Position numbers and translations under genes: made by a program. Below are positions 38,262 to 46,074 of a DNA stretch of 64,000 bases, in pieces (the stretch's first letter is position 1; the number at the start of each line of letters is the position of its first letter). The notes beneath the pieces are model-generated. The model did not search any database and had not been told where the DNA came from. It worked only from the letters and a program-made list of their open reading frames with translations. The DNA is from Siphonobacter sp. SORGH_AS_0500 (GTDB taxonomy: Bacteria; Bacteroidota; Bacteroidia; Cytophagales; Spirosomataceae). The stretch covers positions 281,376-345,375 of the forward strand of contig NZ_NHPP01000004.1 of assembly GCF_002838835.1 (NCBI RefSeq), written 5' to 3'.

Positions 38262-38290
38262 AGGGCTGGTAAATTACCAGTCCTTTTTTG
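38262..38290 (+). terminator. Terminator after the acidic protein gene
   Basis: AGGGCTGGTAA / TTACCAGTCCTTTTTT hairpin with a T run. Confidence 0.88.
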
Positions 38291-38299
38291 TGTTCTAAA

Positions 38300-38591
38300 T
38301 AAATAGAGACGCGATTAATCACGTCTGGGAGTCTACGGTTCGTCCGAGACGCTAAGCGTTGGAAACGCGGATTAATAGAGAAAAGTACATTACATTATTG
38401 CTACCAGCTTTTTTGCTGGCAGCCCTTTAGTGAAATTGAATACCCGCAGTCGCTCGGTTCTAGCCTAGTGACGCTATAATTTGGTAAGCCTCTGGCCGAT
38501 GATAACCAGGGTATTTTGTGTAGGAAAGCGTTTGCACCCTGTTGGCTAGAGCCGAGCGACTGCACAAGAAACGAGCCTCGAATGGATCATG
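38300..38591. repeat. Dispersed repeats: solo GAGACGCGA end (38306-38340) and family A copy 3 (38445-38564)
   Basis: TAGAGACGCGATTAATCACGTCTG near 38308 (24 bases; key parts TAGAGACGCGA and CACGTCT) resembles the left end of the element at 41083. From 38445, GCAGTCGCTCGGTTCTAGCC to GGCTAGAGCCGAGCGACTGC forms a clean terminal inverted repeat around a core related to copy 2 at 14151 (GTGACGCTATAATTTGGTAA). No coding frame is present. Confidence 0.7.
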
Positions 38592-38622
38592 AAAAAAGGG
38601 GCTGACACCTGTGCCAGCCCCT
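38592..38622 (-). terminator. Terminator of the Hsp20 gene
   Basis: AAAAAAGGGGCTG / CAGCCCCTTC hairpin with a T run on the minus strand, about 50 bases past the stop. Confidence 0.75.
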
Positions 38623-38671
38623 TCGCTAATATGTTAGAAAATCTCCTGCCGAAAGAATAGATCAACAAAAG

Positions 38672-39073
38672 TTATTCCCAGTCTAAATCAATGTGACGTT
38701 GGTAACCCTCATCATTGCCTTCGTGAAAGGGAAGAAACACCCGCCAACGACCATTGCGGTATCGAGCAGAGATATGTTCCACGTCAACGTCACTGGGAAT
38801 AATCAAGTCTCCTAGGGTAAAGGGTAAAAAGCTTTCTACCTCTTCATCTTTTTCTATTTTCAAAACAGGATGCAACGTATATAACCAAAGGTGTCCGTCT
38901 TCAACGTCAACCTGTAAGTCATCGGGATCAACTCCCGGCATCTTTACGAATACTTCATAACCACTCTCTCCACGGTTAACCCAGACTAATGATTCAGCCC
39001 GGCCTCCGTTGAGTGTATTCGCAAAGTCAATATTAGCGAGAATTTCTTTCGGTATTGAGATTTGAGATTTCAT
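38672..39073 (-). CDS. Hsp20/alpha-crystallin-like protein
   Basis: A 133-residue protein with an alpha-crystallin-type domain: GYEVFVKMPGVDPDDLQVDV, DGHLWLYTLHP, then FTLGDLIIPSDVDVEHISAR and NGRWRVFLPF. The classical GVL and IxI signatures are divergent, so its chaperone activity is less certain than the fold. It carries its own terminator. Confidence 0.75.
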   Translation of the reverse strand: MKSQISIPKEILANIDFANTLNGGRAESLVWVNRGESGYEVFVKMPGVDPDDLQVDVEDGHLWLYTLHPVLKIEKDEEVESFLPFTLGDLIIPSDVDVEHISARYRNGRWRVFLPFHEGNDEGYQRHIDLDWE

Positions 39074-39213
39074 GGCTTTAATGAATTTTAGTGGGTAAAG
39101 TTAAAATACCCTACCAGAACCCTGGAGAAGCCATAATGACATTGGAATGGGGAATATAATCTACGTATTTTTTGAAAGAATGTAATTATGACAGGCTGAG
39201 GTTGAGCTAGATA

Positions 39214-39250
39214 ACAAAAACGTCCGCTTTTTAGGGCGGACGTTCTGTTT
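39214..39250 (-). terminator. Terminator after the CarboxypepD-like gene
   Basis: ACAAAAACGTCCGC / GCGGACGTTCTGTTT hairpin, 17 bases past the minus-strand stop. Confidence 0.85.
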
Positions 39251-39266
39251 TGTAGATTTCAGGAGA

Positions 39267-39986
39267 CTAGTTACCTCGTTGCTGCCGTATGTAAGAATCA
39301 CGATTTGTGTTCAAAAGCGGAGCATCGTTGTAAAGCGATTTCCAGGAATTATCTTTCAAGGCCCCATTCTTGATGTCCTTAATCATACTTGCCCAGGCAA
39401 AGGGATTAAAGAAAGGAATGGTGTTAGCAAAACCTTTATTGGCATTATAACTGGTAATCTGTCGCTGAGATTCCTGGAAAGAAGCACTAGGACCGTCTCC
39501 CTGCATTACCGCCATGCGACGAAGGTAATCAGGGTCAGTATTACGAGCTAAGGCTTCACGTTCGCGAGCATCGGGAAGATTCATCGCGAGAAACTCCTTT
39601 TTAAACTCTTCATAGTTCCGAAACGGATAAATCTTTACTTCCCGCAGGGTAATAGCATCTTCCCGCAGCACGATTTTGGCTGAGTAAGAAGCTTCATGAT
39701 AGTTCTTAGGAATGATCAGGTATTGGCGGCGGTAACCGGTATAACTGAAAATGATACTATCACCGGGAAAAACGGGTAAGCTAAAATAACCGTTGTTAGT
39801 GGTGGCGGTACTCCCGCCAGACTTAGGAATCCAGATGGTAGCTCCGGGCAAAATTTCGGATTGCTTTCCACCCACAACAACTCCAGAGAACTGAATGGTT
39901 TTCACTTGACCCTGAGCAAAGCCTGACTCGTTGGATAAAAACACGAGCAAGAACGCTGAGAGTACTATAAATAATCGGTTAGTCAT
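39267..39986 (-). CDS. Exported protein with carboxypeptidase-like regulatory (CarbopepD_reg-2) domain
   Basis: ATG 39986 begins a signal peptide (MTNRLFIVLSAFLLVFLSNE), giving 239 residues. The N-terminal 90 residues form the beta-sandwich regulatory domain common in Bacteroidota outer-membrane and secreted proteins: FSGVVVGGKQSEILPGATIW, GYFSLPVFPGDSIIFSYTGY. The C-terminal half is helical and polar (YEEFKKEFLAMNLPDARERE) with no recognised motif. Likely periplasmic or envelope-associated. Confidence 0.8.
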   Translation of the reverse strand: MTNRLFIVLSAFLLVFLSNESGFAQGQVKTIQFSGVVVGGKQSEILPGATIWIPKSGGSTATTNNGYFSLPVFPGDSIIFSYTGYRRQYLIIPKNYHEASYSAKIVLREDAITLREVKIYPFRNYEEFKKEFLAMNLPDAREREALARNTDPDYLRRMAVMQGDGPSASFQESQRQITSYNANKGFANTIPFFNPFAWASMIKDIKNGALKDNSWKSLYNDAPLLNTNRDSYIRQQRGN

Positions 39987-40175
39987 TCGATATAGGTGAT
40001 TACCTTTGGCAAACATATCTATAAACAAATGTATTGATTTTCGACGAGTATTCATGGCTGTTATGAGATTTTAGGAAATGAATTCCCATAAAGATCAGGC
40101 AATCTACGAAGCTTGCTGTACGAAAGCTGTGCCAGGCCCTAACGCTCTGTTTAAACCAATACAGAGGCATGATGC

Positions 40176-40216
40176 AAAAAAACGCCCGAAGGATGCATGG
40201 CTTCGGGCGTTTTTTG
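40176..40216. terminator. Bidirectional terminator hairpin
   Basis: AAAAAACGCCCGAAG / CTTCGGGCGTTTTTTG, a strong stem with A and T tracts on both sides, beyond the stop of the minus-strand porin-like gene. Confidence 0.92.
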
Positions 40217-40273
40217 ACTTTTTACTAAACCGACTTTAGCCCGTTCTGTAAACAGTCCAACCTCAATGGTCTA

Positions 40274-40870
40274 CTATTCTTTATAGAAGTTGTAAATCAG
40301 TGAAACCTGAACCGTTTGGTTGGTAAAGGTAATGCCGGGTTCACTGGTGATGAGGTTATTAAATCCGCGACTATACCGAAGCCCCAGGCTTACTTTGTCA
40401 GCAGCATCCATGAAATCGTAGCGTAAACCTGCCGTGAATCCATAATCTGTACGATTGTCAGGACCGCGAGGCGTGCTATTGGGTCCGTTCAGAGCATAGG
40501 CGTATTCTGGGCCTGCTTCGATGGTTAATCCTTCCGTGATGATATACCCCAAAACGGCGGCTGCCGAGGCATAATAAAAAGTATTACGCGTGATGGACGT
40601 ACCTGTCTTAAAAGAACCACCTCGCTGGGTAAGTACTACTTCGGGCTGAATCACGAATTTGTTGAAGCGTTGACGATAGAATCCACCCAGGTGCAAGCCC
40701 GAATTAAAACGAGAAACTACGTCACTTTGAGGCGTACGAATGGTATTACCAGAACTCAAACCGGCTTTCAGACCAAAATGGGGTTTTAAATGTAACACCT
40801 GAGCTGAGCCATTAGTTGATACTAAGCTAATGAAAATCAGGGACAATAGGAGGGGGAGTTGTCGAAGCAT
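40274..40870 (-). CDS. Outer membrane beta-barrel (PorT/OmpA-like barrel) protein
   Basis: A 198-residue protein with a signal peptide (MLRQLPLLLSLIFISLVSTN). Alternating beta-strands follow, with aromatic girdles (FGLKAGLSSGNTIRT, HLGGFYRQRFNKFVIQPEVV, YGFTAGLRYDFMDAADKVSL) and a terminal QVSLIYNFYKE that ends in the aromatic residue pattern needed for barrel insertion. It matches the PorT-type small barrel family. The role is unknown. Confidence 0.85.
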   Translation of the reverse strand: MLRQLPLLLSLIFISLVSTNGSAQVLHLKPHFGLKAGLSSGNTIRTPQSDVVSRFNSGLHLGGFYRQRFNKFVIQPEVVLTQRGGSFKTGTSITRNTFYYASAAAVLGYIITEGLTIEAGPEYAYALNGPNSTPRGPDNRTDYGFTAGLRYDFMDAADKVSLGLRYSRGFNNLITSEPGITFTNQTVQVSLIYNFYKE

Positions 40871-41158
40871 CTGCCGATGGAATTCTAAATTTTAATCACA
40901 AAACAAAAGCAAAACGCTCAGATGGTCAAATTCTATATAAGAAAGCTGCTGAACCGTTCGGGTTTTCTGTCCACCATCCCCGCGTTTTGAATTAAAAGGT
41001 AGATGCAAATGGGACCTTTTTCGTTGCATGGCCCGATGAAAGAACGAACGCCACCGCTAATTAAAATACCCTACGGTTTTTTATGTAGAGACGCGACTTT
41101 ATCGCGTCTGGGTACAGGCGGCCTTTGTTACTATCCCAATGATTCACACCTCCCGGCT
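40871..41158. other. Intergenic region containing a GAGACGCGA hairpin element (41083-41187)
   Basis: GTAGAGACGCGACTTTATCG at 41083 is the inverted repeat of CGATGAAGTCGCGTCTCTAC ending at 41184, enclosing about 55 bases: a small hairpin, MITE-like element. A related solo end is at 38306 and an inverted one at 47309. No coding frame is convincing before 41159. Confidence 0.65.
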
Positions 41159-41294
41159 AGACGCGATGAAGTCGCGTCTCTACTGGAAATGCTTGATTGC
41201 TATGCGTTTGGGGATTGGTAATAATCCGCTCTAGTTGGAGTCCTCACCAACCACTAGGCTATGAATGGCTGGTGAATACACCAGCCAGGGCAGA
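41159..41294 (+). repeat. 136-bp direct repeat, left boundary of the accessory island
   Basis: AGACGCGATGAAGTCGCGTC then TCTACTGGAAATGCTTGATT, GCTATGCGTTTGGGGATTGG, and the double hairpin AGTTGGAGTCCTCACCAACC / GGCTGGTGAATACACCAGCC. It matches 47319-47455 base for base except for scattered substitutions and a one-base gap. The two copies are in the same orientation and enclose the AT-rich island. Confidence 0.85.
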
Positions 41295-41372
41295 AAAGTT
41301 CATTAGAAGCACAAAACTTCAAGTTTACATGTCAGTACGCCTGACGCAAAACCCGTATTGTGTGCTGTTATT

Positions 41373-42023
41373 CTATTTCCCATTTATAATTGCTTCAATG
41401 CTTTCAAGTTGTCCGTCAATGATAACAAATTTGTCTGGGTCGGGATAATTTATACTTCCTATTAAGTCCCGTTTATGTTGTCCTGTTATTTTTCTGTTAG
41501 GTAGTATCTTCTTACCGTAATTGTATATTTCTAATAAAACAACTTCGCCTTTTTGACCATTACAAATTGCTATTTCAAAATTGTCAGAAGGAAAGTTTTT
41601 TGTTGGGTAAAAATCCTGTCCACCAAAAGAAAGTATTTTGTTGTCACTAATTTGAAACAAGTAATTTACTCCTTCGTCTTCAATTTCTGATAATTCAATA
41701 TAGTTAGTTCCAATTACTTTTATTGACTTTACCTTGTTTGTCGCAAACACGAAATTAATATTCTTTCGCAATTTCTTCTGTTTTAAGTAAGTCTCTAAAA
41801 AAGTCCATACACCAATCAATATGTAAATTAATACTGTCCCAATTAATAAATATAATTCAGTTGTTGTATCAAGTCTGAAGTAAACGAAAGTTCCAACAAT
41901 AATTGCTAGCAGTGTCCAGCCAACAAGAAATTTAATTTGAAATAACTTTTGTTTGTCAAGTCGTTTTAAGTCTTGTCTTAGAATTTTGATTTCCTTGTCA
42001 GATAATGGTCTTTCTGTTTGCAC
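41373..42023 (-). CDS. Island gene: two-helix membrane protein of unknown function
   Basis: A 216-residue protein with an N-terminal charged helix (SDKEIKILRQDLKRLDKQKL), two closely spaced membrane segments (about 34-52 and 60-80; VGWTLLAIIVGTFVYF, LYLLIGTVLIYILIGVW) and a cytoplasmic beta-rich C-terminal domain (about 100-216). Codon use is A/T-biased compared with the flanking chromosome. It lies last in the minus-strand cassette order, after repeat R1. Not recognised. Confidence 0.7.
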   Translation of the reverse strand: MQTERPLSDKEIKILRQDLKRLDKQKLFQIKFLVGWTLLAIIVGTFVYFRLDTTTELYLLIGTVLIYILIGVWTFLETYLKQKKLRKNINFVFATNKVKSIKVIGTNYIELSEIEDEGVNYLFQISDNKILSFGGQDFYPTKNFPSDNFEIAICNGQKGEVVLLEIYNYGKKILPNRKITGQHKRDLIGSINYPDPDKFVIIDGQLESIEAIINGK

Positions 42024-42048
42024 TGTGTCGTCAATTATAATAGAACAT

Positions 42049-42180
42049 AACGTTTTAAAGCTTTATGTTCGTGGCGGCAATAGCGAACATTCAGCCGAGT
42101 TTTGTACTAAAGTTAAATAGAATTACCACAGTTTAGCATTTAACGTCAAGCCGCACTATTGCAAATACCCTGTTGGCGGT
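42049..42180 (-). repeat. Island inverted-repeat element R1 (attC-like)
   Basis: Lies between two island genes and overlaps the 3' end of the metallo-hydrolase gene. Its right arm AACGTCAAGCCGCACTATTG then CAAATACCCTGTTGGCGG aligns with the right arms of R2 and R3. The left part carries TTTATGTTCGTGGCGGCAAT. TTTTGTACTAAAGTTAAA in the centre resembles TATGTACAAAAGTTGAA in R3. Structure and placement resemble cassette recombination sites, but the core is not the canonical GTTRRRY. Confidence 0.55.
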
Positions 42181-42853
42181 TCGGCTTTTGTCTGGAATAC
42201 CATTTTTTAACTTGATTTTTGGATAATGGACCTCCATGTCCTACATAAATATTACTCAAATCCAAGTTTAATAGTTTTTCGATAGATTTATTTACTTCGT
42301 CCATATTAGTTGCATAATAGTGATAATTAGGTTTTTCAGACCCAAATTTACCCCCTAAATACCCACCCATTAAAACATCACCAATAATAGCACTTCCATC
42401 TTTAAACAATAAACTTATACTTCCGTTTGTATGTCCTGGCGTATGTATTATTTCAGCATCAAGCCCATAATCACGTGGGTCATTGTCAATCAATATTTCG
42501 TTATTACAAATCGGAAAGGGTTTGCTGACAAATGGTTTTAAAATTTTTGACATCAATCTTACGTTGATTGTTTTGTCACTCTTGCCTTCCAAACACATAT
42601 GATTGTCGGCTATGTGGATTGCCGATTTTATGTGAGGATATTTTAGTTTTATTTCGGCTGTACTTCCACAATGGTCTCCATGTCCGTGTATATGAATAAT
42701 AAGAGAAATATCTGATAATGTTAAATCGAACCTTTTTAGATTTTCATTTATTAAATTTAATTCCCCTTCATTTCCAGTATCAACAAGAATATTTTGGTCG
42801 CCTCGCAGGAGGTAAGTGTTTGCTCGTGATAGTTTTATTTGGTCAATATTCAT
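42146..42853 (-). CDS. Island gene: MBL-fold metallo-hydrolase
   Basis: A 235-residue metallo-beta-lactamase-fold protein. Metal-binding motif IIHIHGHGDHCGS (HxHxDH), later histidines in IHTPGHTNGSISLLF, the aspartate in AIIGDVLMGGY and the last in IYVGHGGPLSK complete the two-zinc site. Members include glyoxalase II-like thioesterases and lactonases; the substrate cannot be told. The last 12 codons run into repeat R1, so the C-terminus may vary with cassette context. No export signal. Confidence 0.88.
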   Translation of the reverse strand: MNIDQIKLSRANTYLLRGDQNILVDTGNEGELNLINENLKRFDLTLSDISLIIHIHGHGDHCGSTAEIKLKYPHIKSAIHIADNHMCLEGKSDKTINVRLMSKILKPFVSKPFPICNNEILIDNDPRDYGLDAEIIHTPGHTNGSISLLFKDGSAIIGDVLMGGYLGGKFGSEKPNYHYYATNMDEVNKSIEKLLNLDLSNIYVGHGGPLSKNQVKKWYSRQKPNRQQGICNSAA

Positions 42854-42877
42854 TTTTTTGAAGCTTTTTATTTTGAA

Positions 42878-43088
42878 GCTGACCGCTAACGAACAGGTAT
42901 TGCTGCAGGTGGGATATTTTATAACTGTCAGCCCCGTACTGCAGCTTGGCTTTACTTAATGATGAAATTAAGACCTTTTGCTCGGCTTTATTCGTCGAGC
43001 CCGAACTACTGTTGATAGTAGCACATAGCTGACGTTTCAATGTCCAGCCCCACTTGCAGAAATACTTTTGTTGTAGGCAGTTATCAGC
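42878..43088 (-). repeat. Island inverted-repeat element R2 (attC-like)
   Basis: GCTGACCGCTAACGAACAGG then TATTGCTGCAGGTGGGA on the left pairs imperfectly with CCCCACTTGCAGAAATACTT then TTGTTGTAGGCAGTTATCAGC-type right arm (key GTTGTAGGC). Central short palindromes occur near 42950-43010 (GCTCGGCTTTATTCGTCGAGC spans 21 bases; arms GCTCG/CGAGC). The small open frame across it (42843-43097) is considered non-coding. Confidence 0.6.
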
Positions 43089-43097
43089 CTCTGTCAT

Positions 43098-43618
43098 CTA
43101 AATAAATTCAAATGAGGTCTTCAATGAATTGAACTTAGTTGTCAAATTATAGCGTGAGCCTACTTGAATTAAGTACGATTTTTTGTTCTTTAAAAACATA
43201 ATTGCTTTTGTCGGTAATCCCATCTGGTCAAATGTGTACTCTAATGCTGTCACACCTTTATAAATAACATACTTGTATGTCATACCATTAGCCGCCAACT
43301 GATTTGCATACTCTTCAAAGTATTTCTTTTCAAAATAGGCGTAGTTGCTCGGAGAAATTTTATTACAGCTCTCCGCTTCGTCATAAATATTTATGTTGTT
43401 GATAACTCCATATTCAGGATTATCTTCATTTGCCGCACAAACGTATGCCCCAACAACTGTTTTGCCTTGTGCCTTTACCATTTGAATGAAAGTAGAATTA
43501 ACTTTTAGAGTACAAGGGCATTTGACCTTAAAGCCAGCCGTTTTAAAAGATTGATAATAGTCTTGCCCAAACGTGACTAACGAAGTTGTCAGAGCGACGA
43601 AAAAAGTAACTTTTTCAT
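43098..43618 (-). CDS. Island gene: small exported protein, single-base frameshift at 43611-43615
   Basis: The open frame from 43481 lacks a start region. If one base is restored in the T5 run at 43611-43615 (ATGAAAAAG to ATGAAAAAAG on the coding strand) it extends to ATG 43618 and gains a signal peptide, MKKVTFFVALTTSLVTFGQ, giving 173 residues. The mature part has two Cys-containing blocks (FKVKCPCTLKV, VCAANEDNPEY) and a terminal beta region (YLIQVGSRYNLTTKFNSLKT). Last gene of a five-gene unit, nine bases after the preceding stop. Family not recognised. Confidence 0.65.
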
Positions 43619-43627
43619 TTTATTTTT

Positions 43628-43861
43628 TTAATGCCTTGCAGCCATTGTTGCTATTCGGATTATAATGCCAACAACCAATCCTGCTAAAGCTGCATAACAT
43701 GCTGTATTGGCTTTTTCTGGACTTTTTCCCTTATGAACAAAATAAAGGATTGCTCCTACAATAGGGAAGCAGAAAGAAACGATAGTAAGCGGGATGCCTA
43801 ATTCGTCTTTTGGTTTGTTTTCTTCGGGCAAGATTTGATTTTGCTGTTCCATGTATTTCAT
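43628..43861 (-). CDS. Island gene: small two-helix membrane protein
   Basis: A 77-residue protein with a hydrophilic N-terminus (MKYMEQQNQILPEENKPKDE) and two membrane segments (IPLTIVSFCFPIVGAILYFV; CYAALAGLVVGIIIRIATMA) separated by HKGKSPEKAN. Its ATG overlaps the stop of the DUF2085 gene as ATGA, implying translational coupling. Resembles small membrane proteins of the TM2/DUF4870 sort only in general layout. Confidence 0.7.
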   Translation of the reverse strand: MKYMEQQNQILPEENKPKDELGIPLTIVSFCFPIVGAILYFVHKGKSPEKANTACYAALAGLVVGIIIRIATMAARH

Positions 43862-44184
43862 TTTAAGATTAGATTTCCTATAAATGTTCCGATATTAATG
43901 ATTAGTGACATTGCCCCAACTCCACCTAAAATACCTGTAGTGAGCCTGATGAAATTTGTGCTTTCACGACGCATATAAGCTTGTGTTAATCCATCTAATA
44001 GTGTAGGCATTATTAGCAGAATGCTGAACAAGCTGCTTATATAGTACAAGTCGAAATTGAATACTGGAAAAGATAAATAACCCAAATAAATGCCAGTGCA
44101 TCTGGCACATACAGGAAACTGTTTACCTCTCCAAAAGAAAGACCTTTCCGCTTTCCTGTGACAGCTAACGAATTGAATATTCAT
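43858..44184 (-). CDS. Island gene: DUF2085 membrane protein
   Basis: A 108-residue protein with the DUF2085 N-terminal pattern SCHRKAERSFFWRGKQFPVC then ARCTGIYLGYL (conserved Cys and His residues, possibly metal-binding), followed by two or three membrane segments ending GAMSLIINIGTFIGNLILK. ATGA overlaps couple it to the TPR gene upstream and the small membrane gene downstream. The function of the family is unknown. Confidence 0.82.
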   Translation of the reverse strand: MNIQFVSCHRKAERSFFWRGKQFPVCARCTGIYLGYLSFPVFNFDLYYISSLFSILLIMPTLLDGLTQAYMRRESTNFIRLTTGILGGVGAMSLIINIGTFIGNLILK

Positions 44185-45269
44185 CGGCAGTATTGGTTGT
44201 ATGCGTTTACAACATTAGTATTACCATTGTCAATTGCTTTCTTCAAATCATCACAACCGTTTTGACCCAAAGCAAATTTTGCAATACCTCTGTTACCTAA
44301 TGCCATATTTGTAAATTCAGTATTGTAATTATCGTATTTGATTGTTTGAGTGAAATCTGATATGGCTAATTGATATTCTTCAAGCAACAATCTGGCATAA
44401 CCACGATTATTATAAGCTTTATAATAGTTAGGGCGAAGTTTTATTGCTTCGGTATAATCAGCTATCGCACCTCTAAGATTATTTAAGTATCGCTTATTCA
44501 AAGCCCGGTTAAAGTAGGCTTCGGACTTCATGTAGTTATCTTCTTGCGGATAGTTTTCGATTGCCTTAGTGTAAAGCCTTATCGCCTCCTCTCTTTTTCC
44601 TAATTCTGATTGTTGTTTTCCCTGATTATAATAACTCACTGCTAAATCATGTTTGTCAAGATAAGTTCGCATTGATGTTTTCATTCCCTTGTCTTTAATG
44701 GAATAAATCACATCCAAGAACTCTTTTTGGTCGTACTTGAATTCATCTTTGTATGAATAGCTGCAAACCTGAATACAAGCACTTTTGCCGATACAAAATG
44801 CATTAAGACCTACTAAATTTCCTTTGATACTTATTCCCATGTCATACGTGAAAATCAAAATCTTATTCTTTTCATCATAATAGTTTTTACCAATTTTAAG
44901 TTCAACGTCGAATTTGCCGTTTGTCATTGTCTGCATCACCTTATCGAACTGGGGCTTATTGGTAAAATAGTCTTTGATTTTTTTTATCTGTTCTTCATCA
45001 GTAGTTGTAGCGTAAATATTTTTAAAAAGCATGTATGGATAATCCATATCCGCATTACCAACTTTCTGATAACAAGCATCATATTGAATATCTTTTCTGT
45101 ATTCTAAAAATTCTTTTACATCTTTTAATTTTTGCTGTAGAACTTCCTTAGGTAACCGTTTCCAAGTTTTGTCAAAAGTGAAAATAAAACCTACAGGGCT
45201 TTCATAAATGGTTTGAGCATGTAGATTTGTGGTGCTCCAAAGGATTAGGAGAAGTAAGAAGTATCTCAT
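44181..45269 (-). CDS. Island gene: exported TPR protein
   Basis: ATG 45269 begins a signal peptide (MRYFLLLLILWSTTNLHAQT), giving 362 residues; this ATG overlaps the previous gene's TGA. The N-terminal 200 residues form an unrecognised domain (ESPVGFIFTFDKTWKRLPKE). The C-terminal part holds three or more tetratricopeptide repeats (AVSYYNQGKQQSELGKREEA, AYFNRALNKRYLNNLRGAIA, AYNNRGYARLLLEEYQLAIS). Probably a periplasmic protein-interaction factor. Confidence 0.82.
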   Translation of the reverse strand: MRYFLLLLILWSTTNLHAQTIYESPVGFIFTFDKTWKRLPKEVLQQKLKDVKEFLEYRKDIQYDACYQKVGNADMDYPYMLFKNIYATTTDEEQIKKIKDYFTNKPQFDKVMQTMTNGKFDVELKIGKNYYDEKNKILIFTYDMGISIKGNLVGLNAFCIGKSACIQVCSYSYKDEFKYDQKEFLDVIYSIKDKGMKTSMRTYLDKHDLAVSYYNQGKQQSELGKREEAIRLYTKAIENYPQEDNYMKSEAYFNRALNKRYLNNLRGAIADYTEAIKLRPNYYKAYNNRGYARLLLEEYQLAISDFTQTIKYDNYNTEFTNMALGNRGIAKFALGQNGCDDLKKAIDNGNTNVVNAYNQYCR

Positions 45270-45796
45270 TTTTCTGTGGTTACAAAGATTGTTTTTATGT
45301 ATATCCAATTGCTATCAAAAATTCTCCAGTCCCCTCTGTGATTAATGACCAAGTACAGGATAAGATTATCCTGCATGTCGTAAATGTTGAATGTTCTCTT
45401 GTCATTTACTTTCAAATAACAGGAATAGTTCCCATGTTCGTCTTCAACATAAGTTCGGTCTTTATAGATAAGTTGCGGTGGAGTTGTCGTCGTTGATGGA
45501 GTTGTCTTGGGTGGTGTGTAAGTATAGGTATTGTAATAAAACGTATTGTATTTATTGTCAGGCTCAATCCAGCCTGGTTTCCCTGTATAAGGATTTACAT
45601 TTCCTATTGTCGAGAAATTATCTCTGTTTGTTGAGTTAGGAGCTGTCCGAAAATATGGTTGAACATAAGTTCCATTGCTACGATAATAGCCACTTACTCT
45701 TACATGTCTGGGGTTTGTCTGTGCAAAACTGAAAATGGTCAGTAAAGCAAATAGAAAGACGAAAATGACTTTCAAAAAATGATGTCTTAATCTCAC
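45266..45796 (-). CDS. Island gene: exported protein with GYYRSNGTYV and NPYTGKPG motifs
   Basis: A 176-residue protein with a signal peptide (residues 1-26, ending FSFAQ). Then comes RVSGYYRSNGTYVQPYFRTA, and NPYTGKPGW around residues 69-76, a motif pair I recognise from small secreted proteins of many bacteria. A Thr/Pro-rich linker (TPPKTTPSTTTTPP) leads to a C-terminal beta domain. First gene of the five-gene coupled unit. Function unknown. Confidence 0.75.
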   Translation of the reverse strand: MRLRHHFLKVIFVFLFALLTIFSFAQTNPRHVRVSGYYRSNGTYVQPYFRTAPNSTNRDNFSTIGNVNPYTGKPGWIEPDNKYNTFYYNTYTYTPPKTTPSTTTTPPQLIYKDRTYVEDEHGNYSCYLKVNDKRTFNIYDMQDNLILYLVINHRGDWRIFDSNWIYIKTIFVTTEK

Positions 45797-45866
45797 AGTC
45801 AGTTAATTTGGTCTAATGCTTGAAGGTAAAGGTTCTTTTCTCTTGCACAATTAGGGTGTGTCCACC

Positions 45867-46070
45867 AATTGCCTACAACTAACAGGGCTTTATGCAGGTT
45901 GGGAATTTGAATTACGTCTGCCCATAACCGCTGTAGATTGAAAATATTTCGTTGTATTTATGTACAAAAGTTGAATGTTATTCGTCTGCCTGAACTGGAG
46001 CTGGGATTTGCAATTTGCCGATGTTACAATGCCGTGCCCAACTTGCATGAAACTCCATGTTGTAGGCATG
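45867..46070 (-). repeat. Island inverted-repeat element R3 (attC-like)
   Basis: Left arm TTGCCTACAACTAACAGGGC then TTTATGCAGGTTGGG pairs with right arm CCCAACTTGCATGAAACTCC then ATGTTGTAGGCATG. The outer motif GCCTACAAC / GTTGTAGGC is shared with R2 (right arm) and with a partial copy at 46817-46828. It sits between the stop of the DUF4304-like gene and the start of the five-gene unit, as a cassette junction would. Confidence 0.65.
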
Positions 46071-46074
46071 CCCC

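Noticed and set aside
42843..43097. 84-codon minus-strand frame
   Set aside because: It lies entirely within inverted-repeat element R2 and has no recognisable protein character.
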